Source: Staphylospora marina (GTDB taxonomy: Bacteria > Bacillota > Bacilli > Thermoactinomycetales > Thermoactinomycetaceae). Taken from it: a stretch of DNA of 64,000 nt. This document shows positions 51,795 through 61,359 of the stretch, one piece after another. The notes under the pieces were generated by a model. It was not told the origin of the DNA, made no database searches, and saw only the letters and a program-made list of their open reading frames with translations. The DNA lies in NCBI RefSeq assembly GCF_003856495.1, contig NZ_CP034118.1:848001-912000 (forward strand), given 5' to 3'. A program made the translations under genes and the position numbers. Positions within the stretch are counted from its first letter, which is position 1. Each line of letters opens with the position of its first letter.

Positions 51795-53591
51795 ATGGAA
51801 CGGAGAACACAAGCCGACCGGGATCGGGCAAGGCGGAAAGTATTGACCGAACTGGTGAACGCGCTGCTGGAGGAAAATTTCGCCGGCATGCGGGAATCTG
51901 CCGGGGTCTGCGGAGAGATCCGGGAGCTTTCCCTGCCGCTGGACGAAGGGGAACAGTGGTTGCGGGTGGCGGTCGGTTTCGCCGGCGAAGTGGTGTTTCG
52001 GGGGCGCAAAAAGCCTCGCTTCCGTTCTTGGGAAATGAGCCGCCCGCCTGTGCTGCTGCTCAGGAGCGGAGAGGAACCGAGCGAGCTGGACGCTCCCGCA
52101 TTGATGCGGCTGCTCGCGGAGACTTCCGGCGAAGCTTGGCCCAATCTGGACGGAGTGTGCGAGGAGCTCCGTCTCGCGGTGGAGCAGCATGTTCTGTCCG
52201 GTGAGGCGGACGGCGGTCTCCGACAAGACTCCGGCGTCAGCCTGAAGGAAGGCGAGCGGTTCGCCGCACTCAGGGATCGTCCGTTTCATCCGCTGTCCCG
52301 GGTGAAAAACGGGTGGAACGCGGAGGAATACCGCTTGTACAGCCCGGAGTTCGGACAAAGGTTCGGGCTGGATTGGGTGGCCGTCCGGAACTCTCACGTG
52401 ACGAGGGGTGAAGACCGAGTGGACGACTTGCCGGAACTGCTTCTCACCCCTGAAGAAGCGGCGAAATTGCGGAGCGAAGCGGCAGCGAAAGGGGTGAAAG
52501 ACGGGGAATTTGTCCTGATCCCCGTGCATCCTTGGCAGATGAAACGGGAGATTCCAAAGGTGTTCAAATCGGAGCTGGAAGACGGCATCATCGTGCCGGT
52601 CGCCGGTGCGACGGGATGTTTCCAGCCGGGATCTTCGGTTCGGAGCCTGATCTGTCTGACCCGTCCGGACATTCACGTGAAGGTGCCGCTCGGCATTTAC
52701 TCGCTGGGGGCATTGCGCATTCTGCCGCCCCGCTATCTGCGGAATGCGGTGATCGCCCAGGGATTGATCCGGGAGATCATTCACCAAGATGGGTGGTTGG
52801 CGGAACATCTCCTCGTCTGTGACGAATCCCGCTGGGCCACGTTTCTGGAACCCGGGAGCGACCTGTTTGCGGACAAATCGGGTCATCTGGGTTGCCTGAT
52901 TCGTCGGTATCCGCGGGAAGTGTTTGCCGCGGACACGGTCGTGCCGATGTCCGCCCTGTCCGTACATGACGAAAAAGGAGATGCTCCGCTTCTTCGGTTT
53001 CTGCTGTCACAGGGGGACGGAGATGGACGGGAATTGTTCGGGAGCGTCTGCCGTGTGTTGATCCGGACGGCGTGTTCGTTCATTCGATACGGAGTGCTGC
53101 CGGAACTTCACGGACAAAATGTGGTGCTGTTGATGCGGCGGGGGAAACCGGAGCGTCTGCTGATTCGGGATCACGACACGCTGCGGATCTGCCCGGAATG
53201 GATGAAACGGGCGGGAATTCCGGAAATTTCGTACGTGCTCAAGCCGGGAACCCGCAACACGCTGGTGCTTCCTTCCCTGGAGGAGCTCATGGCCTATCTG
53301 CAGACGCTGATCATCCAGGTCAATGTTGCGTCCGTGATGGAAGGGTTCGTAAAGGGAGGTCATTTCACCGGAGACGAGGGTTGGTCGACGGTGGAGGAAA
53401 TCCTGCGTCAAGAGCTGGCGAGGATCGAATCGCCGGATCTGGCGCAAGAAGCCCGAAGGGTGCTGTTCCTGGCGGAGAATTGGCCCATGAAAGAAATCAT
53501 TGCTCCCCTGTTGAAGAGACAGGGAACGGGCGGAGGAAGCATGCCGTCCGGCATGGGACGGATCGCCAACCCGTTCCGGAGGAGCGGATGA
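51795..53591 (+). CDS. sbnC: IucA/IucC family siderophore synthetase SbnC
   Basis: This NRPS-independent siderophore synthetase activates a carboxylate as its adenylate. In the known pathway SbnC adds 2-oxoglutarate in the last step. The motifs fit: RPFHPLSRVKNGWN (about residue 159), PVHPWQMKREI, QPGSSVRSLI, and in the C-terminal half LHGQNVVLLM and RDHDTLR. The 598 residues are normal. AGAGGAGAGA precedes the ATG. Assignment to C rather than E or F rests on gene order and on best fit to each family. Confidence 0.9.
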   Translation: MERRTQADRDRARRKVLTELVNALLEENFAGMRESAGVCGEIRELSLPLDEGEQWLRVAVGFAGEVVFRGRKKPRFRSWEMSRPPVLLLRSGEEPSELDAPALMRLLAETSGEAWPNLDGVCEELRLAVEQHVLSGEADGGLRQDSGVSLKEGERFAALRDRPFHPLSRVKNGWNAEEYRLYSPEFGQRFGLDWVAVRNSHVTRGEDRVDDLPELLLTPEEAAKLRSEAAAKGVKDGEFVLIPVHPWQMKREIPKVFKSELEDGIIVPVAGATGCFQPGSSVRSLICLTRPDIHVKVPLGIYSLGALRILPPRYLRNAVIAQGLIREIIHQDGWLAEHLLVCDESRWATFLEPGSDLFADKSGHLGCLIRRYPREVFAADTVVPMSALSVHDEKGDAPLLRFLLSQGDGDGRELFGSVCRVLIRTACSFIRYGVLPELHGQNVVLLMRRGKPERLLIRDHDTLRICPEWMKRAGIPEISYVLKPGTRNTLVLPSLEELMAYLQTLIIQVNVASVMEGFVKGGHFTGDEGWSTVEEILRQELARIESPDLAQEARRVLFLAENWPMKEIIAPLLKRQGTGGGSMPSGMGRIANPFRRSG

Positions 53592-53592
53592 C

Positions 53593-54858
53593 ATGGACAC
53601 CTGGCGTCGCAATTTCCTCATTTTGTGGACGGGTCAATTCGTGTCGATCAGCGGTTTGACGGTCATGGTGCCGCTCATGCCGCTGTTCATCGAAGAGTTG
53701 ACGGGTACAAGCGGAGAGGCGGCTGCCTGGTGGACGGGAGTCTGTTTGGCGGCTCCGGCCGTCACTTCGTTGTTCTGTGCTCCCTTGTGGGGGAGGTTGG
53801 GGGATGAATGGGGCCGGAAGTGGATGGTGGTTCGGGCATTGGGGGGACTGGTGATCAGTCTGGCGTTGATGGGATTTTGCCGGTCCCCTTGGCAATTTTT
53901 GCTGTGCCGGCTGTTTCAGGGAGCGTGCGGCGGGGTGGTGGACGCGGCGGCCGCGTTTGCCGGTTCCGAAGCTCCGCCGGAACGGAAAGGGCAGGTGCTC
54001 GGCCGGCTGAATGCGGCCACGGCGGCCGGTTCGGTGCTGGGGCCGTTGATGGGGGGCATGCTGGCGGACCTGGCGGGATTTCGCAGTCTGTTCTTCATCA
54101 TGGCCGCACTGACGGGCGTTTTGACCGTCACCGCCGCATGTTTTCTTCGGGAAACGAACATCGTCCGTCAGAGGGAGTCTCAAGAAAAAAGCGCCGTTCG
54201 CCCGTTGAAAGAAGCTTGGCTTTCATTGGTTCGCCACCGCGAAACAAGGGCGTTTCTCTGCGGAGGCGTGTTCGCACAGGCGGGGATTTACGGCGTTACC
54301 GCGGTATTCGCCCTTCACGTGGCGGCTCTTTCCGGAGACTCTTCCATGGCGGCCACTTGGGTGGGGCTGTTGCAAGCCGTCACTTGGCTCTCCGTGATGG
54401 TTGCTTCGCCGTGGTGGGGGAAACGAAATGACACGAAGCCGGTGCATGTCTCCTTTGTTTGGGCGGCACTCGGTTGCGGAATCAGCGTCATGATCCAGGC
54501 ATGGGTGACGGACGTGGGTTGGTTGGTTCCGCTGAGAATGGTGCAAGGTGCTTTGTTTTCCGCACTGATCCCATCCGTGTTTTGCCAGATTTGTCGCAGC
54601 GGGGATCCTCGCCTGCACGGAACGAGAGTGGGACTGGCCAACAGCTGCCTGACGGGAGGACAAATCCAGGGATCGCTGCTGGCTTCCGCGTGTCTGGTCA
54701 CCCTTTCCACTCCATGGGTGCTCATGGTCATGGGCGGTTTGTTCATCGTCGGAGCGGCTTGGGTGGCTGTCGGAAAGATCCCACAGGCGGACAGCGGGAG
54801 GAGTTGTCCTGCCGTGCATGCGTTCACGGGAGAAACGTCGGAAGGACAGACAGGTTGA
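53593..54858 (+). CDS. sbnD: MFS siderophore exporter SbnD
   Basis: The 421-residue protein has about 12 membrane segments. The loop between segments 2 and 3 carries LWGRLGDEWGRKWMVV, the MFS motif A. A second loop in the C-terminal half reads WWGKRNDTKPVH. In S. aureus the gene at this position exports staphyloferrin B. It begins one base after the sbnC stop, preceded by GGAGGAGCGG. Export of the product is inferred from position in the operon. Confidence 0.92.
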   Translation: MDTWRRNFLILWTGQFVSISGLTVMVPLMPLFIEELTGTSGEAAAWWTGVCLAAPAVTSLFCAPLWGRLGDEWGRKWMVVRALGGLVISLALMGFCRSPWQFLLCRLFQGACGGVVDAAAAFAGSEAPPERKGQVLGRLNAATAAGSVLGPLMGGMLADLAGFRSLFFIMAALTGVLTVTAACFLRETNIVRQRESQEKSAVRPLKEAWLSLVRHRETRAFLCGGVFAQAGIYGVTAVFALHVAALSGDSSMAATWVGLLQAVTWLSVMVASPWWGKRNDTKPVHVSFVWAALGCGISVMIQAWVTDVGWLVPLRMVQGALFSALIPSVFCQICRSGDPRLHGTRVGLANSCLTGGQIQGSLLASACLVTLSTPWVLMVMGGLFIVGAAWVAVGKIPQADSGRSCPAVHAFTGETSEGQTG

Positions 54859-54875
54859 AAGGGGAGGAGCGGAAC

Positions 54876-56633
54876 ATGAGGCGGCAGTGGCGCCGGATCG
54901 CGGAGCGTCAGACGCTGGAGCGGTTGTTGAACACCTATTTGAGAGAAAAGGGAGACGGATTGTGCACGGAGGAGACTCTGGACGCCTCCGCGGGCAAATC
55001 GGGCCGGTTTACGATCCTTCTTCCCCGGCAGCACAAACGGATTCACGGAACGTTTGCCCATTTCTCGCCGTTCGGCCATCACCGGTATGAAGATGCATTC
55101 GCCGTCAGCGGGGAAGGAGAGGAATCGGTTCCCGCGGAGTCGTGGAAGCAGGTGGCTGTCCTGTTGCTGGACGAGATCCGGGACGAATCGGAGGAGAAGC
55201 AGCGGGATGCATTGCTTCACCAGATGGAAAACAGCATCGACAAGACTGCGGTGTATCTGGGGAGAGCGGACGAGAAGAAGGACGAAGACTGGATGATGCT
55301 TCCGGACGGCGAGCGGTCTCGCCGGGCGGAGCAGCGTCTGCTGTTCGGCCATCCGTTCCATCCCACCCCGAAGAGCTCCGAAGGGTTCGGCCCGGAAGAT
55401 CTGGAGCAATACGCCCCGGAAATGGAGGCCTCCTTTCCGCTGGTGTGGGTGGCGGTGCATCCGGAATGGATTCGGGAGGAACGGGTGGACGGGGAAAACC
55501 CCGCCGATGAAGCGATGTTCCCCGCGGATGTGAGAGAGGAAGCGGCTCTTCTTCTCGCCAAGGGGTACCGTCTGTTTCCGATCCATCCGTGGCAGGCCGG
55601 ATATCTGGAGCGCGATGCGGTCTTTCAAAAGGCGCTCGAACACGGAGCGATCGTTCGCCTGAAGCAGGGCGGCCCCTTGGTTTCTCCCACGTCTTCCGTC
55701 CGGACGGTATTCAGTCCGGAACTGCCGTGGTCCCTGAAACTTCCGCTTCATGTGCGCATCACGCATTTCGTCCGGGAGAATACCCCGGAGCAGATCCGAC
55801 GTTCGCTGGATGCGAGCCGGGTGATCCGGAAGTTCCGGCGACAATGGCCCTGTCCATCCCTGACGGTGTTGACGGAGACCGGGGCACTTCAGATTTGCCC
55901 GCCCGATGCGCGGGATCGTGAAGTCTTTCCTGCGGCAAGCGCCAATGTGCTGTTCCGGGAAAATCCGGACCGGAACCGGCATGCCCCTCTGGTGGTGGCG
56001 GCTCTCCTGGAATGTGCACCGGGACGTTCGGAGCCTCCGCTGTTTTCGGCGATCCGGGAAGCGCTGAACCTGCCGGACGGGCCCGTTTTTGCAGAGGGAT
56101 TGGCCAAGTGGCTGGAAGCGTATGTGGAAGTGGCGGTCATCCCCGCGATTGAGCTGTTTGCGGAGACAGGAATCAGTTTGGAGGCACATGTGCAGAATTC
56201 CCTGATTCATTTGGAGAACGGCTGGCCGACCCATTTTTATGTGCGGGACATGGAAGGAGTCAGTATCAACCGGGAACATCCGGAGATTCGGAAAATCACC
56301 GGCGGGGTGATCCCCGTGAACAGCCCCGTGCTGTATGAGGAGCGGACGGCTTGGGAACGGCTTCAGTACTACCTGATCACCAATCATCTCGGGCATTTGA
56401 TCCATGTGCTGGCATATTACGGCGGTTGGGAAGAGTCCGCGGCCTGGATGGCGGTGAGGGAGAGATTGGAACGGCACCTTTCCCGCACCCCATCGCACCG
56501 GTCCGGGTGGTTCGACCGATTGCTGACGGAAGAGACCCTTGCGGCAAAGGCCAACCTGGTGAGCCGCTTGCAGAATCGGTCTGACAATGCCGTTTACATT
56601 CGTGTGCCCAATCTGTTGAAACGGGAGAGGTGA
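54876..56633 (+). CDS. sbnE: IucA/IucC family siderophore synthetase SbnE
   Basis: SbnE couples citrate to the first diaminopropionate in the S. aureus pathway. The motifs are FGHPFHPTPKSSEGF (about residue 160), PIHPWQAGYLE, SPTSSVRTVF and SLKLPLHVRITHFVREN. The C-terminal half has LEAHVQNSLIHLE. The 585 residues match SbnE. The ATG at 54876 follows GGGGAGGAG; a longer frame overlaps sbnD out of frame. It lies 17 bases after sbnD and 7 before sbnF. Confidence 0.91.
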   Translation: MRRQWRRIAERQTLERLLNTYLREKGDGLCTEETLDASAGKSGRFTILLPRQHKRIHGTFAHFSPFGHHRYEDAFAVSGEGEESVPAESWKQVAVLLLDEIRDESEEKQRDALLHQMENSIDKTAVYLGRADEKKDEDWMMLPDGERSRRAEQRLLFGHPFHPTPKSSEGFGPEDLEQYAPEMEASFPLVWVAVHPEWIREERVDGENPADEAMFPADVREEAALLLAKGYRLFPIHPWQAGYLERDAVFQKALEHGAIVRLKQGGPLVSPTSSVRTVFSPELPWSLKLPLHVRITHFVRENTPEQIRRSLDASRVIRKFRRQWPCPSLTVLTETGALQICPPDARDREVFPAASANVLFRENPDRNRHAPLVVAALLECAPGRSEPPLFSAIREALNLPDGPVFAEGLAKWLEAYVEVAVIPAIELFAETGISLEAHVQNSLIHLENGWPTHFYVRDMEGVSINREHPEIRKITGGVIPVNSPVLYEERTAWERLQYYLITNHLGHLIHVLAYYGGWEESAAWMAVRERLERHLSRTPSHRSGWFDRLLTEETLAAKANLVSRLQNRSDNAVYIRVPNLLKRER

Positions 56634-56640
56634 AAGCGGA

Positions 56641-58470
56641 ATGAACGGAGAGTGGCTGGATCTGGCGGATCAGGCGATTCGCTCGGAAGAATCCGTTCGC
56701 GTGCGAAGAAGAATCTTTCGCCAGTTGGTGGAATCGATGGTGTATGAAGGCATCGTTCCCTGTCAGGAAGAGCCGGTCGGTAACGACGGAATCTCCCTCT
56801 TCCGTCTGGAGGGGGAATCCGGAGGACGGCCTGTCACTTATACCTTCCGGGCGCGGCGGTGCTTCACGTTCGGACGGATCCGGTTGACGGATGAGGCGGT
56901 GATGCGTCGTTGTGGCGAAGAGGAGCGGGAAGTCGTTTCCATCCGGCAGTTTCTGCTTGAAATCGCGCCGCTTTCGGGGGTGGACCGGGAACGGCTGATC
57001 CGCTTCATCCATGAGCTGGAAGAGACTTGGTTCAAGGACACGGTGGCCCAATACGTGAAGCGGAAAGAAAACAAACGGCTGGGAGATGAACCGTTTGCCC
57101 GTCTGGAACAACATGTGATGGACGGACATACGTATCATCCTTCCTACAAATCGCGCATCGGGTTTGACATGGAAGAGAACATTCGGTTCGGACCGGAATT
57201 TTCCCGCCCCGTCCGGCCGGTGTGGCTGGCCGTGAGCCGCAAACATGCGATTCTCTCGTTCAGCCGTTCCATCCCTGACGTCAGAAAGTGGTTGTTCCGG
57301 GAAGCGGGGGAAACGGTCTCCGCCATGTTTCGGAGCAAAATCCGGGAATCGGGGTTGGATCCGGAAGATTATGTCCCGGTTCCGGTGCATCCGTGGCAAT
57401 GGAAGACGAGCATTCTGCCCCGCCTGCAGGATTCGCTTCACGCCCGGGAGATCCTGCTCATCAGGGAATCGGAGGACGAATACGGAGCGCAACAATCGAT
57501 CCGCACCCTGACCAATTTGAGTTCTCCGCACAAGCCATGGGTCAAATTGTCCATGAGTCTCGTGAACACCTCGACCGGACGCGTTCTGGCCCCGCACACC
57601 GTCCGCAACGCCGCGCCCGTGTCCGACTGGCTCGACGGATTGGTCAAGGAAGATCCGTTTCTTCGCGATGATCTCCGGCTCATCCTTCTGCGGGAAGTGG
57701 GCGGAATCTCCTGGGATCCGCCGGTGCCCGAGGAGTTTCAAAGCGAGGTGTACGGCGTGATCGGATGCATTTGGCGGGAAAGCCTGGAGCCGCTGCTGGA
57801 AGACGGTGAACGGGCGGTCCCGTTCAACATCCTCACGGCCGTCGATGTGGACGGCAAACCGTTCATCCACCCGCTTGTCGGGAAAGTCGGACTGGAAGAA
57901 TGGGTCCGGCGGCTTCTTCGCGTCAGCGTGTGGCCGATTCTTCACTTCCTGGTGGCACACGGAGTGGCACTCGAATCACACGCTCAAAACATGGTGCTGG
58001 TTCTCAAGGACGGCTTGCCGCACCGGTTGGCGCTGAAAGATTTCCACGACGGCATCCGTTTTTCCCGGCGTTTCTTGAGCAAGCCGCAGAAATGCCCGCC
58101 GCTGGCCAAGACGCCCGAGATTCACGCCCGCGTCAATCGAAATTCGTTCATTGAAACCGACCGGATCGATGAGGTTCGCGATTTCGTGATGGATGCCTTC
58201 TTTTTCATCAACCTGGGGGAGTTGGCCCTGTTCCTGGACGAACGGTACGGCCTTGACGAGAAGAGCTTTTGGAAGCTGGCGGAGGAGGCGATCTGCGAAT
58301 ACCGGAACGCTTTTCCCGAATTTGAAGAGCGGTTTCGATGGTTTGACGTGTTCGGTGACACCATCCGGGTGGAACAGCTGACCAAGCGCCGGCTTTTTCC
58401 GGAGACGGAGCTGCGGGTCCACTCGGTGCCCAATCCGCTGGCGAAGGTGTGTGAGGGGGAAGGACGATGA
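56641..58470 (+). CDS. sbnF: IucA/IucC family siderophore synthetase SbnF
   Basis: SbnF adds the second diamine to the decarboxylated citryl intermediate in the known pathway. It shows DGHTYHPSYKSRIGFD (about residue 160), VPVHPWQWKTSIL, AQQSIRTLTN, WVKLSMSLVNTSTGR and SHAQNMVLVL with KDFHDG near the C-terminus. The 609 residues are slightly longer than S. aureus SbnF. ACGGGAGAGG precedes the ATG. Its stop overlaps the sbnG start by four bases. Confidence 0.91.
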   Translation: MNGEWLDLADQAIRSEESVRVRRRIFRQLVESMVYEGIVPCQEEPVGNDGISLFRLEGESGGRPVTYTFRARRCFTFGRIRLTDEAVMRRCGEEEREVVSIRQFLLEIAPLSGVDRERLIRFIHELEETWFKDTVAQYVKRKENKRLGDEPFARLEQHVMDGHTYHPSYKSRIGFDMEENIRFGPEFSRPVRPVWLAVSRKHAILSFSRSIPDVRKWLFREAGETVSAMFRSKIRESGLDPEDYVPVPVHPWQWKTSILPRLQDSLHAREILLIRESEDEYGAQQSIRTLTNLSSPHKPWVKLSMSLVNTSTGRVLAPHTVRNAAPVSDWLDGLVKEDPFLRDDLRLILLREVGGISWDPPVPEEFQSEVYGVIGCIWRESLEPLLEDGERAVPFNILTAVDVDGKPFIHPLVGKVGLEEWVRRLLRVSVWPILHFLVAHGVALESHAQNMVLVLKDGLPHRLALKDFHDGIRFSRRFLSKPQKCPPLAKTPEIHARVNRNSFIETDRIDEVRDFVMDAFFFINLGELALFLDERYGLDEKSFWKLAEEAICEYRNAFPEFEERFRWFDVFGDTIRVEQLTKRRLFPETELRVHSVPNPLAKVCEGEGR

Positions 58471-59267
58471 GGTTCGTGAACAAGACCTGGAAGTCCATTC
58501 GGGACGGAAAGCCGGTATTCGGCCTGTTCTGCTCCAATCCCTCTCCGTTGACCGTGGAAATGATCGGAGCGGCCGGGTATGATTTCGTGATTCTGGACAT
58601 GGAACACACCCTGATGAGTCCGGACACCCTCCAACACATGATCCGGGCAGCGGAATCGTTCGGGATCACGCCGCTGGTCCGCATTCCGGAGCGGTCGCCG
58701 GCCCTTTTGCTCCAGGTGCTGGATGCCGGCGCGCAGGGAGTGGTCATCCCTCATGTGAGGGGGCGGGAAGACGTGGAACAGGCGGTAGAAAACTGTTTCT
58801 ATCCACCGAAAGGAACACGCAGTCTGAACGGCGGACGGAATGCGGCCTTCGGCGGCATTCCGTTGTTGGAAGCGATGGAAAGGGCCAACCGGGAAGTGAT
58901 GTGCATCCCGATGATCGAGGACCGGGAAGGCGTGGAAAACATCGATGAAATTCTCGAAGTGGACGGGATCAGTTTCGTGCTGGAGGGAGCGGCGGACCTT
59001 TCCGCTTCATACGGCGTCCCGTGGAAAACGGACCATCCGCTTGTGAAAAACGCCCTGTCGCACGTGTGGGAACGGGCGGACCGGGCGGGGGTGCCGTTCT
59101 GCGCCATCCCCAGAAACCGCGAACAAATGAGCATGTGGTGGAACCGGGGTGTGCGTGTGTTTGTTCTGGGAGATGACCGCGGAATCGCTTATCGGGCGAT
59201 GAAAGCCCATTTGGAACAGAATCTTTCGGAAATCACGGTGATCGGACATGAACAAGCGACTGACTGA
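58467..59267 (+). CDS. sbnG: Citrate synthase of the HpcH/HpaI aldolase family SbnG
   Basis: SbnG condenses acetyl-CoA and oxaloacetate to make citrate for the siderophore, independent of the TCA enzyme. The fold signatures are FGLFCSNPSPLTVEMIGAAG, FVILDMEHTLMSPDTL (metal-binding Glu nearby) and GAQGVVIPHVRGREDV. ISFVLEGAADLSASYGVPW holds the second metal ligand region. The 266 residues match SbnG. The gene overlaps sbnF by four bases and sbnH by 20. Confidence 0.92.
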   Translation: MRFVNKTWKSIRDGKPVFGLFCSNPSPLTVEMIGAAGYDFVILDMEHTLMSPDTLQHMIRAAESFGITPLVRIPERSPALLLQVLDAGAQGVVIPHVRGREDVEQAVENCFYPPKGTRSLNGGRNAAFGGIPLLEAMERANREVMCIPMIEDREGVENIDEILEVDGISFVLEGAADLSASYGVPWKTDHPLVKNALSHVWERADRAGVPFCAIPRNREQMSMWWNRGVRVFVLGDDRGIAYRAMKAHLEQNLSEITVIGHEQATD

Positions 59268-60474
59268 AGCCGTCATCAGCCGCTTCCGGAATCAGGAAGG
59301 GCCGGTTTGCGCGTTTGTCTACGACCTGGACCATCTGCACCGGCACGTGCGAAAGGTCATGGAGCTGTTGCCGGAACGCTGCGAAATGTATTACGCCATG
59401 AAAGCCAATTCCGAGCGTCCCGTCCTTGAAACGCTGGCTCCCCTCGTTCACGGCTTTGAAGTGGCTTCCGGCGGGGAGATCCGAAAGGCGCGGGAAGCGG
59501 GGGAAACCATCCCGGTCATTTTCGGGGGTCCCGGCAAGACGGACGAGGAACTGGAAAAAGCGATCCGCATGCGGGTCTCCCTGATTCATGCGGAGAGTTT
59601 GCACGAGCTCCGTCGTTTGGCCCATCTCGCCCAGAAACTTGACGGAGAAGTCCGGGTGCTGCTTCGGGTCAACCTGGCCGGCCCGTTTCCGGCAGGAGCC
59701 ACCTTGCACATGGCCGGTCGGCCCACCGCTTTCGGCATCGACGAGCGGGACGTGCCGACCGTGCTGGAAGAACTGAAACGCTTTCGGCGGGTGCGGCTGG
59801 AAGGATTCCATTTTCACTCGGTGTCCAATCACCTGCAGGAAGAGACGCATTTGCAGGTGATCCGTCACTACATGAGCAAAGCGAAGAGGTGGGCGAAGGA
59901 GCATGGTCTGGCGCTCACCCGGTTGAATGCCGGCGGCGGCATCGGGGTCAATTACCGCGAGCTTGACAACCAATTCGATTGGGCGACCTTTTGCTCCGGT
60001 TTGGGTGAGCTCATTGAGCGGGAACTTCCGGAAACCTGGACCCTCATGTTTGAGTGCGGCCGGTTCCTCACCGCTTCCTGCGGCGTGTACGCAACGGAAG
60101 TCATCGATCTCAAATCGAACCACGGGGAAACGTTTGCGATCATTCGGGGAGGCACCCACCATTTCCGGCTGCCCGCTTCCTGGCAACACAATCACCCGTT
60201 TGAGGTGGTGCCGGTCGAGAAGTGGAACCGTCCGTTCCCTCGCAAAGAAATCAGGGAAGAGCCCGTCACCGTGGTGGGGCAGCTGTGCACTCCGAAAGAT
60301 ACGCTGGCGAGGAACGTGCCGGTCGGGCGCCTGCGGATCGGCGACCTGATCGTTTTCCAATATGCCGGTGCCTACGGATGGGCCATTTCGCATCATGATT
60401 TTCTCAGCCATCCTCATCCGGACCACGTCTGGCTTCCGGTGGAACGGAGGGAAGCAGACCGTGAATCTGTCTGA
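59248..60474 (+). CDS. sbnH: PLP-dependent decarboxylase SbnH
   Basis: SbnH is a fold-III decarboxylase that removes CO2 from the citryl-diaminopropionate intermediate. The PLP Lys lies in EMYYAMKANSERPVL (about residue 52). The phosphate site fits NAGGGIGVNYRELD, and the partner active-site Cys fits VGQLCTPKDTL. The 408 residues match S. aureus SbnH. It begins 20 bases before the end of sbnG, and its own end overlaps sbnI. Confidence 0.93.
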   Translation: MNKRLTEAVISRFRNQEGPVCAFVYDLDHLHRHVRKVMELLPERCEMYYAMKANSERPVLETLAPLVHGFEVASGGEIRKAREAGETIPVIFGGPGKTDEELEKAIRMRVSLIHAESLHELRRLAHLAQKLDGEVRVLLRVNLAGPFPAGATLHMAGRPTAFGIDERDVPTVLEELKRFRRVRLEGFHFHSVSNHLQEETHLQVIRHYMSKAKRWAKEHGLALTRLNAGGGIGVNYRELDNQFDWATFCSGLGELIERELPETWTLMFECGRFLTASCGVYATEVIDLKSNHGETFAIIRGGTHHFRLPASWQHNHPFEVVPVEKWNRPFPRKEIREEPVTVVGQLCTPKDTLARNVPVGRLRIGDLIVFQYAGAYGWAISHHDFLSHPHPDHVWLPVERREADRESV

Positions 60475-61237
60475 GTCATTGAAACGGATCCGGACCGAAG
60501 AGCTCCGGTTGCACGAAGCTCACGAACCGTGTCGCCTGGAAAAGACGGCGGCCGACATCCGGAGAGACGGCATGCTTCGTCATCCGGTCTTGGCTCTGGA
60601 TATCGGTGGCGGTTGGATGGTGGTGGACGGTGCTCACCGGTTGGAGTCCCTGAAAAAGCTTGGATGTGCGTTCGCTCCCGTGCAAGTACTCACTTTCGAA
60701 GCCCTGACACTTTCTTCATGGATCCACCAGGTTCCGGACGGGGATTGGCTGGACGAGTGGGTCCGGGCATCGGGATTGCGGGTTCTCACCGGTGACGAAA
60801 CGCCTGCCGGAGACGGACGGTGGAGCGTGACCTGGATGCGGCGGGGACAACGGTTCACCATCCGGTTGGATCAGGATGTCGAGCACGATGACCGGATTCC
60901 GCTGGAGCGTTGGCATCAGCTGGTGTCCGCTTATTCCCGCCGCTTTCCGGTGTGTCGTCTCACTCAATTTCCGGCGAACCCGGTTGAGTCGGAATTTGTT
61001 TGGATCCGTCATCCCGTCCGGACGCCGGAAGATCTGGTGGAAACGGTGAATCGGGGGGACGTGTTGCCGGCCGGTGTCACCCGGTTCCGCGTGGAAGGGC
61101 GAATCCTCAATCTCTGCGTTCCGCTCGCGCTGCTGGAAGATGACCCCCGGGTTGCCGCGGAGTGGGAGATGGCCCTTCGGCACTGGAGTCAACATGTCCG
61201 TGCGTATCATGAGAGCGTGTTGTTGTGTGAAGGATGA
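60461..61237 (+). CDS. sbnI: ParB-like serine kinase/regulator SbnI
   Basis: In S. aureus SbnI is a heme-responsive regulator and a free-serine kinase that supplies O-phosphoserine to SbnA. Here the ParB/sulfiredoxin-type domain (about residues 5-80) shows EKTAADIRRDGMLRHPVLAL and WMVVDGAHRLESLKKLG. The remaining part is less conserved. The 258 residues are close to SbnI. The GTG at 60461 follows GGAACGGAGGGAAG and overlaps sbnH by 14 bases. A terminator ends the operon. Confidence 0.88.
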   Translation: MNLSESLKRIRTEELRLHEAHEPCRLEKTAADIRRDGMLRHPVLALDIGGGWMVVDGAHRLESLKKLGCAFAPVQVLTFEALTLSSWIHQVPDGDWLDEWVRASGLRVLTGDETPAGDGRWSVTWMRRGQRFTIRLDQDVEHDDRIPLERWHQLVSAYSRRFPVCRLTQFPANPVESEFVWIRHPVRTPEDLVETVNRGDVLPAGVTRFRVEGRILNLCVPLALLEDDPRVAAEWEMALRHWSQHVRAYHESVLLCEG

Positions 61238-61271
61238 CGGGGATTCCGTTTTGGAACATGTCAATGGCTTG

Positions 61272-61303
61272 CCTCGCCTGTTCGGGCGGGGTTCTTTATT
61301 TTT
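61272..61303 (+). terminator. Terminator of the sbn operon
   Basis: CCTCGCC pairs with GGCGGGG (one T-G wobble) around a 6-base loop. TTCTTTATTTTT follows. Confidence 0.85.
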
Positions 61304-61359
61304 GAAAAGGATATTGGCTTCCGGAACAGAAAAAAGGTACGAAAAGGAGATGAATCACC

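Noticed and set aside
50523-52967. 814-codon minus-strand frame opposite sbnA-C
   Set aside because: It has no family features and lies opposite three well-supported genes. High third-position GC makes such antisense frames common here.
54315-56498. 727-codon minus-strand frame opposite sbnD-E
   Set aside because: It is antisense to two genes with clear motifs, and its translation is low-complexity and rich in Arg, Pro and His.
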